A DNA stretch of 64,000 nucleotides from Actinomycetes bacterium (GTDB taxonomy: Bacteria; Actinomycetota; Acidimicrobiia; Acidimicrobiales; RAAP-2). Under the pieces are notes generated by a model. The model did no database searches. It saw only the letters and a program-made list of their open reading frames with translations, and had not been told where the DNA came from. Every line of letters begins with the position of its first letter. Within the stretch, counting starts at the first letter, position 1. Location of the stretch: contig JAJZDI010000001.1 of the NCBI GenBank assembly GCA_021806045.1, positions 194,518-258,517 of the forward strand, given 5' to 3'. The position numbers and the translations under genes are program-made. Shown here one piece after another: positions 61,099-64,000 of the stretch.

Positions 61099-62676
61099 GT
61101 GACCGGTGGCCCCCAGGCCGATCCGACGGACGGGCCCGTCCTCGTCGTCGACTTCGGCGCCCAGTACGCGCAGCTGATCGCCCGCCGGGTGCGTGAGGCG
61201 CACGTCTACTCGGAGATCATCAGCCACACATCGACCGTCGAGGAGGTGGCCGCCCGCCGTCCCCAGGGCATCATCCTCTCGGGCGGTCCAAAGTCGGTCA
61301 ACGAGGTCCCCGCCCCCGAGATCGACCCGGCCATCTACGAGCTCGGGGTGCCCATCCTCGGCATCTGCTACGGCGCCCAGCTCATCGCCCGGCAGCTGGG
61401 CGGCGAGGTGGCCCGCACCGGGCGGGGCGAGTACGGCCGGACCCGCCTCACCCAGTCGGCCGCCTCCCCGCTGCTGGTGGACTGGCCGGAGGCGTCCGAG
61501 GTGTGGATGAGCCACGCGGACGCCATCACCGCCGTGCCGCCCGGGTTCGTCGCTACCGCCTCGTGCCCCGACGCGCCGGTGGCCGCCTTCCACGACGCAG
61601 CCCGCCGGATCTACGGCGTGCAGTTCCACCCCGAGGTCGTCCACACCGACCGGGGGGGCGAGATCTTCGAGCGCTTCCTGGCCGACGTGTGCGAGGCCCC
61701 GCCGTCGTGGACCCACACCTCGATCATCGAGACGGAGGTCGAGGCGGTCCGCGCCCAGGTCGGCTCGTCCAAGGTGCTGTGCGCCCTGTCGGGCGGGGTG
61801 GACTCGGCGGTGGCCGCCGCCCTGGTGCACAAGGCCATCGGCGACCAGCTGACCTGCGTCTTCGTCGACACCGGGCTGATGCGGGCCGACGAGGGGGAGC
61901 AGGTCGAGGAGACGTTCCGCCGGCAGTTCCACATGGACCTCGTCCACGTGAAGGCGGCCGACCGGTTCTTCGCCGCCCTCGCCGGGGTCACCGACCCGGA
62001 GCGCAAGCGCAAGATCATCGGCGAGCTCTTCATCCGCATCTTCGAAGAGGTGGCCCGTGACCTGGTCAGCTCGGGGGACCATCCCGGCGAGGCCGGGTTC
62101 CTCGTCCAGGGGACCCTCTACCCCGACGTGATCGAGTCGGGCTCGGCCCAGGCCGCCACCATCAAGTCCCACCACAACGTGGGCGGCCTCCCCGACGATC
62201 TTGCCTTCGACCTGGTCGAGCCCCTCCGGCTCCTGTTCAAGGACGAGGTGCGGGCCGTCGGCGAGGAGCTCGGGCTGCCCCACGAGATCGTCTGGCGCCA
62301 GCCGTTCCCCGGTCCGGGGCTGGCCGTGCGCATCGTCGGCGAGGTCACCCCCGAGCGTGCCGCCATCCTGCGGGCCGCCGACGCCGTCGTGGTCGAGGAG
62401 GTTCGCCGGGCCGGCCTGTACCGGGAGCTGTGGCAGAGCTTCGCCGTCCTGCCCGCGGTGCGCACGGTGGGGGTGATGGGGGACGGCCGGACGTACGCGT
62501 ACCCGGTGGTCATCCGCGCCGTCACCAGCGACGACGCCATGACCGCCGACTGGGCCCGCCTCCCCTACGACCTGGTCGAGCGCATCTCGTCGCGCGTCAT
62601 CAACGAGGTGGAGGGTGTCAACCGGGTGGTCCTCGACGTCACGTCGAAGCCGCCCGGCACCATCGAGTGGGAGTGA
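61099..62676 (+). CDS. guaA: GMP synthase (glutamine-hydrolysing)
   Basis: Makes GMP from XMP, ATP and glutamine, 525 residues. The class I glutaminase domain has C90 in GICYGAQ, H177 and E179 in QFHPEVV. The ATP-pyrophosphatase loop is SGGVDS at residues 231-236. The dimerisation domain ends [18 protein letters not shown], the standard GuaA C-terminus. GTG 61099 is the best start, 28 bp after guaB3, although no good SD is seen. Its stop overlaps pcrA (GTGA). Confidence 0.97.
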   Translation: MTGGPQADPTDGPVLVVDFGAQYAQLIARRVREAHVYSEIISHTSTVEEVAARRPQGIILSGGPKSVNEVPAPEIDPAIYELGVPILGICYGAQLIARQLGGEVARTGRGEYGRTRLTQSAASPLLVDWPEASEVWMSHADAITAVPPGFVATASCPDAPVAAFHDAARRIYGVQFHPEVVHTDRGGEIFERFLADVCEAPPSWTHTSIIETEVEAVRAQVGSSKVLCALSGGVDSAVAAALVHKAIGDQLTCVFVDTGLMRADEGEQVEETFRRQFHMDLVHVKAADRFFAALAGVTDPERKRKIIGELFIRIFEEVARDLVSSGDHPGEAGFLVQGTLYPDVIESGSAQAATIKSHHNVGGLPDDLAFDLVEPLRLLFKDEVRAVGEELGLPHEIVWRQPFPGPGLAVRIVGEVTPERAAILRAADAVVVEEVRRAGLYRELWQSFAVLPAVRTVGVMGDGRTYAYPVVIRAVTSDDAMTADWARLPYDLVERISSRVINEVEGVNRVVLDVTSKPPGTIEWE

Positions 62677-64000
62677 GCGCCCCGGCGGTGCCCGACGACC
62701 TGGTGGCCGGCCTCACCGACGCCCAGCGGCGGGCCGTGGAGCACCGGGGCGGCCCGCTCCTGATCGTGGCCGGCGCCGGCTCGGGCAAGACCCGGGTCCT
62801 CACCCGGCGGATCGCCCACCTCATCGCCACCGGGGACGCCGCCCCCTGGCAGGTCCTCGCCATCACCTTCACCAACAAGGCGGCCGACGAGATGCGGCGC
62901 CGGGTGGCCGAGCTGGTGGGGCCGGCCGGTGCCCGCATGTGGGTCTCCACCTTCCACTCGGCGTGCGTGCGCATCCTCCGGGCCCAGGGCGACCGGCTCG
63001 GCTACAAGGGTTCGTTCACCATCTACGACGACGCCGACGCCCGCCGCCTGGTCGAGACGGTGTGCAAGGAGCTCGACGTCGACACCAAGCGCATCACGCC
63101 CCGCGCCGTGCTCGGCCAGATCAGCCAGGCGAAGTCGCGCGGTCTCGGTCCCGAGGAGTACCGGGACGAGGCGGCCACCATCTTCGACCGGCGCATCGCC
63201 GACGTGTGGGACGTCTACCAGCGCCGCATGGTGGCGGCCAACGCCATGGACTTCGACGACCTCCTGGTGAACGTGGTCCGCCTCTTCGAGGGCCATCCGG
63301 ACGTGCTGGCCCACTACCGGGAGCGCTTCACCCACGTGCTCATCGACGAGTACCAGGACACGAACGCCGTCCAGAACGCACTGGCCGTGCTGCTGGCCGG
63401 CGAGCACCGCAACATCGCCGTCGTGGGCGACAGCGACCAGTCCGTCTACCGCTTCCGGGGTGCCGACATCACCAACATCCTCGATTTCGAGGAGGCGTTC
63501 CCCGACGCCACCACCATCACCCTTGACCAGAACTTCCGCTCCACCCAGACCATCCTCGACGCCGCCAACGCGGTGATCGCCAACAACCTGTCGCGCAAGC
63601 CCAAGGCGCTGTGGACCGACCGTGGGGCGGGCGACCGCATCGTCCGCTACCGGGCTGAGGACGAGGTGGACGAGGCGACGTGGGTGGCCGGGGAGGTCCG
63701 CCGCCTGGTACGCGAGCACGGGCTGGCGCACGGGGACGTCGCCGTCTTCTACCGGACCAACGCCCAGAGCCGGGCCCTCGAGGAGGCCCTCGTCCGGGCC
63801 GAGGTCCCCTACCGGGTGGTGGGGGGGACCAAGTTCTACGAGCGTCGAGAGGTGCGGGACCTGCTCGCCTACCTGCGGGTGCTGGTGAACCCGGACGACG
63901 AGGTGAGCTGGCGCCGGATCGTCAATGTGCCCAAGCGGGGGGTGGGGGAGACGTCCGTCGCCCGGCTAGCCGCCTGGGCCGCGGCCAACGGTGAGCCGTT
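62673..64000 (+). CDS. pcrA: UvrD/PcrA-type DNA helicase, N-terminal part (3' end outside window)
   Basis: Superfamily 1A 3'-to-5' helicase for repair and replication. The first 442 residues lie in the window. The Q-motif region [10 protein letters not shown], the Walker [15 protein letters not shown], motif Ia [11 protein letters not shown], motif II DEYQDTN, motif [19 protein letters not shown] and motif [12 protein letters not shown] are intact. The GTG overlaps the guaA stop. The frame continues to the last base, so the C-terminal part, including any PcrA Tudor-like end, cannot be judged; UvrD is the alternative name. Confidence 0.95.
   Translation, partial: MSAPAVPDDLVAGLTDAQRRAVEHRGGPLLIVAGAGSGKTRVLTRRIAHLIATGDAAPWQVLAITFTNKAADEMRRRVAELVGPAGARMWVSTFHSACVRILRAQGDRLGYKGSFTIYDDADARRLVETVCKELDVDTKRITPRAVLGQISQAKSRGLGPEEYRDEAATIFDRRIADVWDVYQRRMVAANAMDFDDLLVNVVRLFEGHPDVLAHYRERFTHVLIDEYQDTNAVQNALAVLLAGEHRNIAVVGDSDQSVYRFRGADITNILDFEEAFPDATTITLDQNFRSTQTILDAANAVIANNLSRKPKALWTDRGAGDRIVRYRAEDEVDEATWVAGEVRRLVREHGLAHGDVAVFYRTNAQSRALEEALVRAEVPYRVVGGTKFYERREVRDLLAYLRVLVNPDDEVSWRRIVNVPKRGVGETSVARLAAWAAANGEP

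Overview
The window is a 64-kb piece of a very GC-rich bacterial chromosome with many GTG starts and tightly overlapping stop/start codons. Gene order (rpoBC, str, S10, spc and alpha ribosomal clusters, then truA-rplM-rpsI-glmM-glmS-acpS-nnr-alr, tsaE-tsaB-rimI-tsaD, groES-groEL, a CBS-less IMP-dehydrogenase paralogue, guaA, pcrA) is that of an actinobacterium. Several traits (GuaB3, frequent leaderless starts, a large secreted protein ending in YWLVASDGG-type repeats) would fit the Acidimicrobiia or a neighbouring lineage, but that placement is inference from gene order and style, not a computed phylogeny.

Positions 1-30,433 hold the transcription/translation core: the 3' part of rpoB, rpoC, a 50-codon orphan gene, a reverse-strand pdxH, rpsL-rpsG-fusA-tuf-rpsJ, a 330-bp structured gap, rplC through rplO, secY-adk-map, infA-rpmJ-rpsM-rpsK-rpsD-rpoA-rplQ, truA, rplM and rpsI. 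Nearly all are preceded by clear Shine-Dalgarno (SD) sequences and many overlap by 1-4 bases. Three ribosomal proteins (L22, S3, L29) carry long lineage-type C-terminal tails, and infA appears to start with CTG.

Positions 30,437-36,687 make cell-wall and cofactor enzymes (GlmM, GlmS, AcpS, NAD(P)HX repair, alanine racemase). From 36,671 to about 45,548 lies an accessory stretch that splits the usual alr-tsaE neighbourhood: an orphan FtsX/MacB-type permease, a lipoprotein lipase, a reverse-strand sulfatase with a divergent TetR regulator, an MGT-type glycosyltransferase, an alpha/beta hydrolase and a 4Fe-4S uracil-DNA glycosylase. The conserved t6A genes (tsaE, tsaB, tsaD) with rimI follow.

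Between tsaD and groES sits a single gene for a secreted protein of about 2,011 residues: signal peptide, NHL-type beta-propeller region, four fibronectin type III domains, ten Ig-like domains and four 42-residue tandem repeats. It is the most unusual object in the window. The right end holds a CIRCE-controlled groESL operon, an FMN-dependent alpha-hydroxy-acid dehydrogenase, two small reverse-strand genes, a NUDIX CoA pyrophosphatase candidate, guaB3, guaA and the 5' part of a UvrD/PcrA helicase. I saw no tRNA, rRNA, CRISPR array, insertion sequence or prophage.
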